Positions 1 through 12,265 of a stretch of 64,000 nt of DNA are shown one piece after another. The DNA is taken from positions 1,050,637 to 1,114,636 of the forward strand of contig CAJSYZ010000008.1 of NCBI GenBank assembly GCA_910574455.1, in the 5' to 3' direction. Position 1 is the first letter of the stretch; each line of letters begins with the position of its first letter. Below the pieces are notes generated by a model. That model saw nothing but the letters and a program-made list of their open reading frames with translations, made no database searches and was not told the DNA's origin. The translations under genes were made by a program, and so were the position numbers. Source of the stretch: Trichaptum fuscoviolaceum (Eukaryota; Basidiomycota; Agaricomycetes; Hymenochaetales; Trichaptaceae).

Positions 1-1398
1 CTTAAGAGGGATAGGGAGATTCAAGCTCTGCGGAGAAAGATGGAGAGGGCGATAGATCAGCTTGAGTCCAATACATTTCAGTACACGGACATGCTCTTCA
101 AACTCACTGAAGAGCTAGCGATCTTCAAGCATCACATGGTAAGCCCAGGCTGCATCTTGGACTTGAAATAAACTCTGACTTAATCATTTCTAACTTCTCG
201 TCCTATTCTTCTCGGTGATATACAGTCTGAGCCGCTTCATCTGCTTATCAACAAACGTGTGGATGAATTCAGACTTGCTGTCGCCACAGCCTTCATATCT
301 GTTCTTCCCAGCGCATTTCCGTCAAGAAAACTCTCCAATATTTTTACTGGGGGCGTCATCTGGGACTACTTTTTGACTTGCTTAGTAACCCATTATCATT
401 CACACCATACGATCCTGCGCTGGCAAATTCGACTTGAGGATAGTAAGGAGCTCGGCAATCGTTGGATACAGACGAAATCTGTCTTCTCTGCGATAAGGAT
501 TGACATCAAAGACACAGAGCTCGGGAGAAATATTCGTCATGAACTCGCTACTCAATTGAAGCACTTTACGACAGTCATGGCTATGAATCTCGAAAGATCT
601 GAACGCAAACCCCGAAATCCCAGGCTTGCGCTTAAGTTCTTCCTGCCCCTTCTTATTTGGTCCTATAACGAATGCAAGGATTGGGTAGCCGCCTTAGACA
701 AATGCAGTTCGGGACAACAGTCAGAGTCGACCAACATTCGACTCTCGGAAACAGAAGTCAATTGTTCTGCCACTCAGACGAAGGCTGTCTTTCAAGCCGG
801 AACAGCACGTGATGCACGGCGTCAATGGAAACGTGAACTTGAACGTGCCGGTGGAGAGGGTGCTCTGTCCGACATTCAACAACTCATTCAGAAGTCAATG
901 GATATTCTTGGCGCCGACTCGGCTGACGGCGTAGCATCCTCGTTGAAGATAAATCGACAACTCCTGCGCAAATATGGAGACCGTTCGGCCATCCTGAGCA
1001 GGTTCAATTGGATCAGGAAATGCTTAATTATCCTCTCTGACGACTTGCTCTTGGATATGCTCCTCAAAAATGATGGTGCAATGCGTCGGTTTACGATGAA
1101 GATGGATGCCTCTCAAATAGGGATTATCGAAGCGAGTCAGGGCATTGGACAATTTGACAATGCCGATTACAAAGATACAGACGAGGAAAATCTGGACAGG
1201 TCCACCCACTTGTTCCTCAAGGATATCGAGCACATGGAGCATCTTGAAGCCCTTGTTCCGACAGAAGAGAATATTGACTCTCTCGTCTTGAAAACAGTCA
1301 ACGATCTACTTCATGAGTATGGTCCATTCTATTTAACGGATTATGGAATCCTATTTGCTCTTCTCGACAAATTGGACCCTATCCCACACCAGTACTGA
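1..1398 (+). CDS. Coiled-coil protein of unknown function, 3' part
   Basis: The reading frame is open from base 1, so the 5' end lies outside the window. Exon 1 (1-138) encodes a charged helical stretch (LKRDREIQALRRKMERAIDQ and onward), probably a coiled coil. A 87-bp intron (139-225, GTAAGC...TACAG) follows, and exon 2 continues in frame to the stop at 1396-1398. The rest is mostly helical, with a hydrophobic segment around LALKFFLPLLIWSY. I recognise no domain. Position is informative: it runs convergently toward the copy A transposase, exactly as the coiled-coil gene at 50259-52514 runs convergently toward the copy B transposase. The two proteins share the layout of coiled coil followed by helical C-terminus and a short FFLPL segment. 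I cannot see convincing sequence homology. It may be transposon cargo. Confidence 0.6.
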
Positions 1399-2665
1399 TA
1401 TAAGTACGGCAGTGTACTAGCTGACGGTTACAAATCGATCCATTGGTCACCGGCACACCATTTTGGCTGAGGCCCAAGGACAAGTTTTTTTTCGTTCATG
1501 GACAAATATTATGTTTAAGGATTTGTACTCTCTACTATTTAATGGTTTACTCTATGGTGATCCACTTACTCTTCTCTCTTCAGACTCTACTCTTTACAAG
1601 TAAGCTCTGTACTATAAGTACTAGTATTCAAGTTAGAAACCACTACCGCCAATAAATCTTCTTGAATATGACAAAATAATATTTAATAATATTCATATAC
1701 TTATCTTTATGACAGGTGCTCAACATGAACTTGAAGTCGTAGTACTACAGTACTACTACTCAGCCTAGTAGTGGTACATTTTGAAGTTTAAAGTACTCAT
1801 ATTCAAGTTTTTTTTTTGATATTTCATACTATGCAAGTCGGGAACTGCAGTGATACACCACTATCAGCCTGAGGCTACTCAATCATCCTCCATCATATCT
1901 ACGCTTTCCTCTGAAGCGCTTCATGTGTACTAGTATACAGTATTACTACTATGCTAATCGTACTATTTGTAACTTCAAGTTCAAAACATAGCTAACTTGG
2001 AGAGGAAAGCATGCCTCTTTCCGGATGCCAATGGGGAACTTCTGGCCTGAGGTAGGTCACTGGCATGATCCGACTCGGCGAGTCAGTTCGAGCTTGAGTC
2101 CGCTGATGGCAATGTGAGCTTCTCGAGAGTTTGTTTTTTACTAGGTCATAACTAGTACTGTCATTTTATTATATCTCAACACTGAATTTGTCGTACTGTT
2201 TCAAGTTGTAACTTCGAGCCAACGTACTAGTAGCTACCAGTGAGTGGAAACTTGAAGCATGCCTCAGGCTCTTTCCGGATTCAAGTTGAGAACTTCCGGC
2301 CTGAGGTAGTACTACTACTAGTACTAGTAGTAGTAGGTCCGAGTCATTGGTTCGAGTCAAATGCCAGTGTTCAACTTGAAAGCACTCAGGCTTTCAAGTT
2401 GGATTGGTGTTATGTAAAAAAAATTGTACCAATAGTACTGTACTAGTACTAGTACCTTACTAGTACTACTACTACTGTACTACTCGACGCCGGCGGCCGC
2501 CCGGGGAATGATTTCCGACCATCGCACTGACTGCAATATTTGGCTACCATCATCTACAACACTGAAGAAGGTCTGTTTTCACATCATTTTCTTTCAGTAC
2601 CGTAGTATCCTCAATTCATAAGTTTCAATATACTCCGTATGTGCTGAATGAAAAGTTTATGTTTA
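1399..2665. repeat. Motif-array spacer DNA of copy A
   Basis: This gene-free stretch lies between two convergent genes. It is unusually rich in short recurring words: TTCAAGTT/AACTTGAA (for example near 1742, 1802, 1976, 2280, 2373), ACTAGTAGT/ACTACTAGT runs (near 1740, 1925, 2310-2335, 2440-2480), and CAGGCT/GCCTGAG. The same words fill the other non-coding stretches of both transposon copies but are sparse in the host block. Their density and both-strand occurrence resemble the clustered protein-binding motifs of CACTA elements. I see no ORF with coding character. Confidence 0.6.
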
Positions 2666-5600
2666 TCACTGTCTATTTTCGTACAAAGATTCGTGCATGT
2701 GCATGTCAGCAAATCGGTTAACATAGAATCTATCATAAAAGTCCAGGGACTTCTCAGGTGTCAATGACTTCGGCGGACATTCATCACCCTTTGGAACCCC
2801 AAGGAGGTGAGCCAAACGAAAGATGTCCCCTATACCTATCACCAATAGCTTCGGAGCCTTGCAGTCACGGTGATAGTGACGTCTGCCACTGGCATTCACA
2901 CCAGAACAGCATTCAACACAGGCGGTAGAGGTCTCTAACTCATATTCCGGCTCGACAATCCACATACTTGTTTTTGGGTCAGGCGAGTCTCCAACACGCT
3001 TGAACAATTGGACGAGAGCGCAGTCCTGATGCTCCCCTTTAGCGGTGAAGGAAAAAAGAAGCATAACCCGGGCAACTCTCATTCCTGAAAACCCCTTTTT
3101 GCGGGGGCTAACTCGAACAAGGACTGCGTCATGTCTTGCTTTTCCGCGCCAAGAGGGATTGGACCTGATCACCTCCCTCATTGCTTGTTCTATTGGGATC
3201 GATTCGCCACGGTAGGCAAAGAAAGCGGTGGCTGAATGGAAAATTGAGAAGTCATTGTTCATGTCCAATTCAGCTGTTGGTTCGGCTCTGCCAGAGGAGC
3301 CCCTTAAGTTGGAATTGCGCTTCTCGTACTTGTTGAATAAGTATTCTTTAATGAGCTGTCGGAGCTGTCGAAGCTCTGGATGGCCTTTTATCGCCGCAAG
3401 CGCGTTGAGCTGTTTCGGGTACACCTTACTGGACTCTGCAAGTATAACAACAGAGAAGTCAGATGTGCAGCACCAAAAGCACGGGTTACTAAGTAATACT
3501 AACGTTGTTTCGAAGCCATTAACATCAAGCTCAAAGGGTCATTTCTGCCGCCCAAGCGAAGCTGGCATTCTACGCTATGAACCGCACCACACTGGGGCTC
3601 ATCCACTGAACTTCCGGAATCCTCCAGGTCAGCAATTTCGATTTGCTCTTGGTTGCCCACAATGTCATCAAAGAAGTCCTCTGTATCATCGGCTGCCCCT
3701 GTTGTTTGTACGCCATGATGTTGCATCTGCTCCCTCTGGGTTGGGGCCTTCTCGGCGTCATCCGTCTTTGACTCTGACATATTTTTCCGCAAAACGTCTC
3801 GCAAGGCATTCCACATAGCCTCAGCCAGCGTATCGTCCAGCAGTCCACGCTTTTGAAGTCTGCCCTCGACGCAATAAGTTTGCTGAGTCGTTGGTTTGCT
3901 GTGATCATCTGTCCCAAAGGATCATTTCTGTTCGAGCGCCGCCATGTCTCCTTGACCGCGTGAATGTGTTTATTTTCTGTTATAGACGAACACAATCCGC
4001 TAGGAGCAGCAAAGAGAGGGATCATTGTTGGATAATGGACCATGGCATGTTGTCGTGGCAGTGAAAAATTATCCCGGATGCCCTTTGCTATGAATATTTG
4101 CCGATATTGATGATAGTGATCCAGAGAGGCTTTAATTTGATCAAGATTTGAGGCTGTAATCGTGTACCGACGCACAAGGTAACAGAAGTCCAGAAATGCA
4201 CTCAATGCATGAATTATATCATCGTGCACAATGCCCACAATAGCCGGAAGATACACCTAAGTGGATTGCATCAGATATCAGCAAACCACCGCCTCGAGCG
4301 AGATGCAAAGACCACATACTTTCATAAGCGCCTTTGAATCATTACCTGTCCATTGCTTGAAGCCTCGACCTTCAGGAAATCTGCGAAGACCAGGAAAAGG
4401 AGCAGCAACTCTGATTCTACGTGAAAGTTAGCAATGGTATTCACATTAAACGACTTGTAAGGTAATAGTGCCTTTTATCCACAATATCCAGCTCTGTCGT
4501 GGTCATGCACTGGCAAATCCACTCAACAAGATGGTCCTTGAACACGCCTTTGATGATTTGGTGCAGCAGGTCCGGAGATATGAGATCGCATATATCTGCG
4601 CGCGGAAAGTCATTGGTGAAAGGCTACAGAACAACATACAAGTTGCAGAATACGCATCCAGTGAAGAAGTTGAAGTACGTACCACAATATCCTGGTGGAA
4701 CCCGTACTCTTTCCGGATTGTTGCTCTATTAATGTTGTTGCCATCTACTTGATCTATCAATTGTTCGTGCAGCTCTTTTGTTTCGAGGATTTGAAACAAA
4801 TTCCAAATTATCTAGGTCCTTGTGAGGTGCTGTGCATCTATGCCGCCACAGTAAGTCATTGCCTCAGACTCGGATATGATTTTGGGAAAGGACGGTACTT
4901 ACTTGCAGCACCATCCAGTGCATATTGCGCATAGACTCACCTGTTCCGGATAATCGGCTATATACGAGCCGAGTCCGAGAACCGACCTACGCAAGTGACC
5001 ATCAGGACACCGGAGAATGGTTAACTCAGTGTTTATGGACATGGCGGTCTTCAGTGAACTCAAGATTTTTGATATAGACGAATGAAAAATTTGATGTCGA
5101 AAGCGGCGGAATTCATCTGACTTTTCGTATTGCTGCTCAGCTGCAAAATGTGTCAGAGCTAATCAAATATTACGGTATGATACACACTCTTTGGTATTGC
5201 TAGAAATGCTACAAGCTGGACTGTATTCAATTTCTGTGACCGCCGGGCCTTGTTAGATACATTCCCGATGGAGAGATACAACGGATAGTATTCGTTATTT
5301 CCAGTTCCGACAGAGACTGTTGTCTTATCGCTCCCTAAGATCACCGGAACAAACATAGATCCATGGACTGCTTTATCTTCGGCGTAGATCTTGTTCTAGG
5401 TCAAGGATAATCAGCATGTTTCCTGCGAGTTTATGATTCATGACCTACAGCCTGTTCCCAAGCAAAATTTCCGGACATGTAATTTCTGAATACTCGTTCT
5501 TTGTCATCAGAGTCCTCCTTCGGCTGATACTCGCGAAACGGGACATAGTCGAATTCGCCTTCCAACGCCGGATTGTCCACCAAATTCCGGATCACTTCCA

Positions 5601-6635
5601 GAGGATCCCGATACCATACATCATATTCTTTCCTCTTCCATGACTCGGTGTTCTCGTTTGTCGCCTTTTGGCCATTGTCGTCCGTGTAGAAGTTACTAAA
5701 GGACTTCCAAGACACATCACCGACTTCCGTAGCGTCAATGACGGTGTACAAATTTTGTGCGTCTCCATCAAGTAGCGAACTAGTTATACCTAGATCCGAG
5801 TCATTGTCAGGCTCTGTCGTATCCAATTCGGAACATCCGCCAGATTTTACATTCTCCGCCACCTGAATCAGCTGATAAGCCTTCATGATTCCGAGAATTT
5901 TTGTTATGTTCCCAGCAGACATTTGCTCTTCCCGATACAGAAAATCTGCGAGCTCGAAATCTGCTCTGCACGAATAGGGAAACCAGACATTAGACACAGG
6001 TTCGTTTCGCGGAACGGGTGGTTCTTCATTTTCTAAGGAAATTCCTGCCGCATCGCATGGCGTGGCTGCACGGTGTCAGGTGTCAGAGTACTGCAGTAAA
6101 CCGGGGACAATAAACATGACACGCACCATTCAAGTATCTGTGATACACCTTCAAGTTATCCTCGCTCTCCTTATAATCTCCAATGTCGGAGTCCAAATCT
6201 TCAGAGGATGCGCTACGGCCATCACTTCCGGTGACAGAATGATGGGACAGAGAATCAGCTCCGTCTAAATCTTGAAGCAGCTCGTCTCGGCCTATGCTAA
6301 GCATCGAGATATCCTGCGTAAGTATAGAGATGTCGTAATCGTAACTTGAAGAGCCGCAGCCCATTTTATCTTCAAGTTGACCCTCGACCCGGAGTTCGGG
6401 GGAGTTTGAGATACTTTTTAGGTTCTGGAACTTGTGCGGGTCGAATGGGTGATGAATCATAACCATAAGCAGCAGGTCCTGATGCAAATGATGATGGATG
6501 AGCTGAGTATTCATGTCTTGTTCTTGCGGATTGATTCTTAAACCTTCTGTCGCAGTCGGAGAAGGTACATCGAATGGATGGGGGGAAGAAATCAGTAAAA
6601 TGAACGGGTTTGGGCTTTCGCCGTGTTACCGGCAT
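2666..6635 (-). pseudogene. Plavaka-type transposase, copy A (frameshifted)
   Basis: Multi-exon transposase of the fungal Plavaka group (CACTA/EnSpm-related, DDE RNase H fold). From 6635 leftward: an N-terminal C2H2-like finger (CTFSDCDRRFK...RTRHEYSAH); an acidic linker; a block at 5997-5431 with YDVWYRDPLEVIRNLVDNP and FRNYMSGNFAWEQA; a block at 5356-5160 with MFVPVILGSDKTTVS; then the conserved PFPGLRRFPEGRGFKQWTG and FLDFCYLVRRYTI region around 4380-4200; and a C-terminal Cys/His-rich part at 3424-2666. Short introns separate these blocks. It is transcribed away from the companion gene at 7225. A one-base shift in a C-run near 6400 moves the first exon out of frame with the SYDYDI stretch that copy B keeps in frame, so this copy is probably inactive. 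The family call is firm; exon borders are approximate. Confidence 0.8.
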
Positions 6636-7224
6636 CGACTTGGATGCAACCTATAGTAGTACCTATTAGCAACTTGAAGTCGACTTTTGACTTACTTCGA
6701 CTTTTGACTTACTAAGTTAGAACATGAATCCCCAGCCTCAGGCTGAAGCTGTCAACTTGAACTTGAAGTAGCACTGGCAGCGAATCGAGTTCGCCAAGGT
6801 GGACTCGCGTAGTAGGAGCTAGTAGTAGTCTACCTGGCAGATTTGCTAGTAGTACGGTAGAAGGCTGCGGCTGAGTGCCTTGACTCACTGACTGCCAGTT
6901 CCAGTGTCAGGCTTGCCGTCTCGGTCGCCGGAATCCGAGTCGGAGTGCAACTTCAAGTTGAAGCCTGCCAGTGCCAGTCTGAGTGAGCCTGAGTGCCAGT
7001 GCCAGCGCCAGTGCCAGGTACCGCCGTGACTCAGGCTCGCTCACTGGCACTCCGAGTCACTGCCAGCCTGAGTGCCAGTGGCAGGCTGGCAGTGGGCGTA
7101 AATTTTCCTTGAATAGGCGCCCTCATCTTCAACTTGAACTTTAACTTGCACCTTTGACTCTGAGTCGACTCACCATCGATATTCATAGCACCTGCCAGTG
7201 TGCCCCTATTACTACTGCACAGGA
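6636..7224. promoter_or_regulatory. Divergent promoter of copy A, motif-packed
   Basis: This 589-bp gap separates the divergent starts of the transposase (6635, leftward) and companion gene (7225, rightward), so it must hold both promoters. It is packed with GCCAGTG/CACTGGC and GCCTGAGT words (about a dozen between 6890 and 7095) plus AACTTGAA/TTCAAGTT and AGTAGTAGT. The matching gap in copy B is only about 270 bp, so the array has expanded here or contracted there. A role as transposase or companion-protein binding sites is inference from the clustering. Confidence 0.55.
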
Positions 7225-10200
7225 ATGTTAACTCAAAGACAGACGCGGGCTAAGAATAGCGATCAGCATCCGGGAGCGGTAGTCAATAAGCTGCGAACAC
7301 GTCGAACGAAAGAGGAGATATTGAGGGAGAAGGAAGGGAAGGAGAGAAGAGAGAGAAGAACAGGCATCAAAGCGTGATGAGGCATTGAGGGAGAAGGAGG
7401 AGAAGGAAAAACAGAAGGAAGAACGGGCAGCTCTGCGCGAAGCTGCGGCACAGCAAGCCGCGTATGCGAGAGAGAAGAGAAAACTCATCGCGGAACAGAA
7501 ACGGGCAGCGAAAGAACAAGAGGCATCTGAGAAGGTACGCAAGAAAAGAACTGCAGCAGAGCAACAGGAAACAGCCATACTGGAGACGATGGAGCTTGAG
7601 AACAATTTGTCAAAGGCTCTTGACATTCGCACCCATATGGGCTCAACTGCACCTAAGCTGGCTGGCACTGGCAAACGAGGGCGAAACAAGTCGAAAGGCG
7701 TCCCTGAAACTAGTGAGTCCTTATCTTCAAGTCAGTGACAGTCGAGTTATGAGATATGGGCATAACAGGTTCAACGAACGATGAAAAAGACAGCTCTTGT
7801 GCAGCTGAAGACGGCGAACATTTAAAGATTCGTAAGTTGTTTGCCTTTATGACTTTAGACTCCAAGGGTGACCACTTTAACTCACATTATGATGCAGCTA
7901 ACTCCGATGCGCCCAACAGAGCGCGCGCAAAGAAAGTTAGGAAAAAGGATACCAGAGGTGCACTTCCTTTCCGTACTCGCGTGCAGGGTGCAAAGGGTTC
8001 AAATAGTGCCATAAGTGGCACCGGATATCATAGTACGCTTGCAGGACAAAACAGCAGTCTTTCTGGTGAGGATACAGACATGATAGAGTCGCCCAATACG
8101 TCGAAGCAGAACGATAGGACAAAGCGACCTGTTAGGGCACTTCGCAACACAGATGGATCCACATTCTTCGGCGGAGAGGGCAGAAACCCTGAGGTCGCAG
8201 GGACAGAGGAGATCGACTTGTGAGTTTTAAGTCGTACTACTACTCAACCGTTGGCATCATAGTAAGAAAGATCAATTTCAAACAAATTCAAGTTGATAGT
8301 AAGTGTGAAGCTTGATTTAGACTCAGCTACTTGAAGCTTATCCGACATCGTACTACAGATTAGTATTACTACTACTAACTTGAGCCTGAGTGCGCCTGGC
8401 GACACCGTGCCAGTGACCGGCTTGACCGGCGCGCGGCGGTGCCACACTCAGGTTGGCACTTAACTGTGACCCCGAGATGCCACCCGGGTTGGCAAGTTGC
8501 AGCTTCTTCACTTATAATGCTCACATTCTTATCTTTATTACAAGTTGTGAGCCTGGCTGACACAAGGAAAAACTAGGCTCCCCGTCTCGGCGCAAGACGA
8601 TGCGAACTTTAGTCCTTGGGAGGATGAAGGAGTGACAGTAACCCTCACGAGTTTCCAAGGTGTAAAGAATAGCTCAGCTAGCGAACGACAGACGGCACAT
8701 CTCGTTGACTCCGACACTGATATTGTGAGTTGGATGGAGCATTAATTAGACTGGCAGAGGAAATCTTAATATTTTGATTGTGCATTTAATTAGGACGTGA
8801 GTAGACTGACAATACCGACCCAAGCCAATGTAAGTGCCGCTTATACTTCAAAGAAATCGTTTGATTCACAATAACTATACGTCGGTGGAGTCTCATGCAC
8901 AACGATGGCTATCTAACAATTTTTCTGTATCGTAACAGGATGGAGCTAGCAGCAAATTGAAGAAAAGGAAGCTATCCCGCGACACTCTCTCCGAGTTGCA
9001 GGCTCATATAACACTGGTAAGCGGCTTCATAATCTCCTGTTTCGTTCAAGCTACTTATTTTTCTTTCTTTATGCACTGGAGAAGAAGAATATCAAGGGAC
9101 AATCGGGCATTCAGGTGAGTTCTACACAACAAAGCATGGACTTGGTGCCATACTTTGTTGTGGCCTCCGGCGTCGAATATACTTCCTTCATTACTTACCA
9201 AATTGTACTCTGAATAGGGCGCGAGCATGACGAACATCGTCAACTCCCAACTCGATGTATTGGTAAGTTTATTCTGCTTTTAATCCTCCCCGTATACTCA
9301 TCTATTTTCCCGTCAGGACGGTATTTCTGTTGAGGGTCATAGGGGGCAGTCTCCAGCGTCGCATCTACAGATACAGGTATGTGTAGGCATCGACACTCAT
9401 TAGGATTACTTTTGGTGCCCCTTTCTTTGGCAAGTATCTGGATGTCCACTAAACCTTGTTTATGTGTAGGACAGCATGATTGTGAATAATAAGAAGAGGA
9501 AGTCGCCGCCTGACTCAAACTCACATATCGATGTGGTAATTTGTACTCTTCCACCCAATTTCAAAAGCACTTCCTTACTATCTAAAACAGGCTAGCATGA
9601 ACGTGTATATGAAGAAGCCTCCATCCCAGGCTGCCTCAACAGTTAGTGTCAATCACATCTAATTTCCATTTCATATTGTTTTCTGATCAAGCGACAAGGA
9701 CTTAAATACTGCTAAGGAGAGTGAACCGCAAGACAGTCATTCTCAGGCTGATATACTGGTATTTAATTCTCTTCGAGCTTCCCTTGGTAAGAACTCCTCT
9801 AATTGCTACAGATGAAATCTACTACCTCTGTTCGCAATCTGAAGAGGTCACTGGCGGTTCATGCACATCATATTGCAAGTGTGAGCTAATTGCTGCAATT
9901 GATTCGGTACTTATTCTCGGTTCTTCTGACAGGCAAGTGGTCGTGAGGCGTCGCCAACACCACAAGCACAATCACCTGCGATGACGACAGTATCCTTCAG
10001 TCCCAAACCCGAAGTGCTCGCAACCAAGGCTCATCTTGGTCATCGCAAAGTCTCTCGGACTACTAGCTCTGTGCGTTGATCCATTCATGTTTGTGACATG
10101 CATCCACTAACTTGCTTACATGCAGACATCTGAGGACTTGAGGATAAGGATAGAAATAGTAAAGGAAGGGAGGGATCCCGCGCTCTCGGCAAAAAAAGGG

Positions 10201-11577
10201 CAACGAATCAGTGTCTTCCTCCCGGAACTCAGGCTGGCTGGACTCATATTCTTCTGCCTTCGCTGTATCGCGCAGTCGGAAAGTCCACAACTCCATGGCA
10301 AAACCCAGACAATAAGTCCATCGGAACACTGTGGGGGAAAGTATTTGATTCTGTCGAACTTAGTTACGACACACAATTGGCCGACATCTGTTCTTTAGTT
10401 GAGTCATCCCTATTTGTCTTACATCGGCCATACTGAATCAGGTATGATCTATTCTGTAGGCAGCCCAGAGATGCTCTGATAGTTGGCGGAAGAAATTGTT
10501 TGAGAAAGCCGAGCAGTCAATTTCGAGTTTCGTCGGCAACGAGCGTTCTAAGTCAGTGGAGACCGAAGAAATTGTGAAGATGTTGCAGATGATGGTCGAC
10601 AAGAAGAAAGCTGAACCATTCCTCTGGGAACGCTGGCATAGTATGGAAAGGGTGTGTGAGATTTCACTCAATGTCACCCTTCGAGTCCGTGCATTGACTA
10701 TGAATGTACACAGAAGCAAGGATTGTTCTGCTCTGACCTCGTAGTCTCAGTGTTGTCCGTGCACATTGTCTTGGCCCTGGGTCGGCATAAAGTATTGGAC
10801 AAGAACACAATAGGAAAGCCTATAGGTGCCCTCGCCCTTGCGGCAACAGCGGTATCTATCTACTTCAGTACTTGCAGTGGCTTTATTCACTGAATCTCTC
10901 ATGGACAGGTCAAAGTTGCAATCGATAAGCAGGTAGCCCGGTTGCAAAATATCAAAGAAGAGCTTGGTGGTGCTGAGTGGTACTTCACTAGTGCTCTGTG
11001 GCAGCCTCATACGGACGACTATGTCAACTTATTGTCAAATTCCTCGTTTTTCACTGAATCAAACTGGGAGAAGGTTCGGTCCCGCATAGAAGCTTACAAC
11101 TCCGTTGAAGATGTCAATGCGGGAAGGAACGCCGAACTTGTTGGATCGGGTGTCACTGGCAGGGATTTCTCCCTATATATCGACGTTGGAGACGCGGATG
11201 CGAGCGGCGAGTATACACATGGTGAGGGCGCTAATAGAAGTGGTAAGTGCAAGGAGAGAAACGAAGACAAGGATAATGACGGCGAAGAAGTTGAGGATTT
11301 CAAGGAGAGGGAGGACGACATGGAGGACGAGGGTGTGTCTGGCGAGGGAGACGAGGACAAGGATCAGGATGAGGACAATGACGATGAAGAGGACAAGGAT
11401 CAGGATCGGGATAAGAACAAGGATGCGGACGAGGTTCTTAGCGTGGGTGATGGATTCAGTGGAGGCTCTGAGGGCGAGGCGAATGACGCAGACAGAAAGG
11501 GTGGGGAAGGCGAAGGCGATCACGAGGACGACGAGGGTTCATTATGGGATTTGGCTACGGACGGCGCAGACTTTTAA
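7225..11577 (+). pseudogene. Coiled-coil/acidic companion protein of copy A (TnpA-like position, frameshifted)
   Basis: Many-exon gene read away from the transposase, the place where CACTA elements keep their second, DNA-binding gene. Order: start MLTQRQTRAKNS; a long Glu/Lys/Arg coiled coil (7320-7690); a LPFRTRVQGAK / TKRPVRALRNTD block (7950-8220); a string of very short exons (about 8650-9640) encoding basic clusters such as KKRKLSRD and KKRKSPPD; a helical block with AEPFLWERWHSMER and IGKPIGALALAATAVK; WYFTSALWQPHTDDYVNLLS; and a highly acidic tail (11200-11570) ending SLWDLATDGADF. Copy B has the same protein. Compared with copy B there is one extra base in the GA-rich run near 7350-7360, which leads to a stop at 7375-7377, so the gene is probably broken. 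Function is not known. Confidence 0.65.
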
Positions 11578-12162
11578 GAGCAGGTCGATCACTGGTGAGC
11601 TTTGGCTTTAACCATCCCGCCACTGTATTCAAACACTTACTATCATCAACTTGCAGTGGCCTTCGTTCTCTGAGTATGCCGAGGAACAGGCAGAAGTGGC
11701 GAAATACGATCTGGATCAGGATGCCGTGGTGTAGTTACTGAGGGACACTGAGGCACTGATTTCTACTTATCTGTCTTAAATTACTTGTGGAATGAACCAA
11801 TACTGGAACCTCTTAGTACGCACTTACACGCTTGGGTACTGCAAACCTACAGACGAAAAAGTTACTTATATGATTAAATGCTGAATTACTTATGGAATGA
11901 ACTACTTGAACGTCTTACACACTTTTACTCTTGAGCACTGCAATTAAACTGCCAGAATAAATTCTTCTGATATGCTTGAATGCTGGAGACTGAGGCACTG
12001 AGAGCACTGATTTCAGTTGACGGCACTGAATTCAGTAAGCCCCTTCCTGAATAATGAAACCACATGCCTGAAATCAGTAAATCAGTAGAATTTTACTTCC
12101 CAGGGCTTCAGTGGACTTAAGGCCGGTTAAGTAGCCGTAAGCAAAAAAGAAGATTCCCTGAT
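11578..12162. repeat. Subterminal repeat zone and right end of copy A
   Basis: This gene-free 585-bp zone lies between the companion gene and the element end. It is rich in variants of GAGCACTG, GGCACTGA, TTCAGT and CTTACTTATGGAATGAA. It ends with GCCGTAAGCAAAAAAGAAGA followed by TTCCCTGAT at 12162. The corresponding zone of copy B (34174-34781) is 608 bp long with the same word set, which identifies both as the homologous end of one family. Confidence 0.65.
12132..12162. repeat. Terminal inverted repeat of copy A
   Basis: Read inward (reverse complement) it starts ATCAGGGAATCTTCTTTTTT and continues GCTTACGGC. The right end of copy B reads inward ATCAGGGAAACTTCCTTTTG and then CTTACGGC; the left end of copy B reads ATCAGGGAAACTACTTTCTG. 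The partner end of copy A lies left of the window, so its target duplication cannot be checked. Confidence 0.65.
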
Positions 12163-12265
12163 GCGGTCATTTTCACACGCGCAACTCCGAACGTCAGACT
12201 CGGAGACGGAAGCGCAAACTCTATTTCTGTTTACTATGAACTACACTTGGCTTTGCAGACCACAT

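Noticed and set aside
1..1398. Direct homology between this protein and the one at 50259-52514
   Set aside because: Only general helical character and a short FFLPL resemblance are visible. Positional equivalence is reported instead.
1399..2480. Recurring short words that might suggest a CRISPR array or satellite
   Set aside because: The words are irregularly spaced, occur on both strands and have no constant repeat-spacer length. The genome is a fungal nuclear one.
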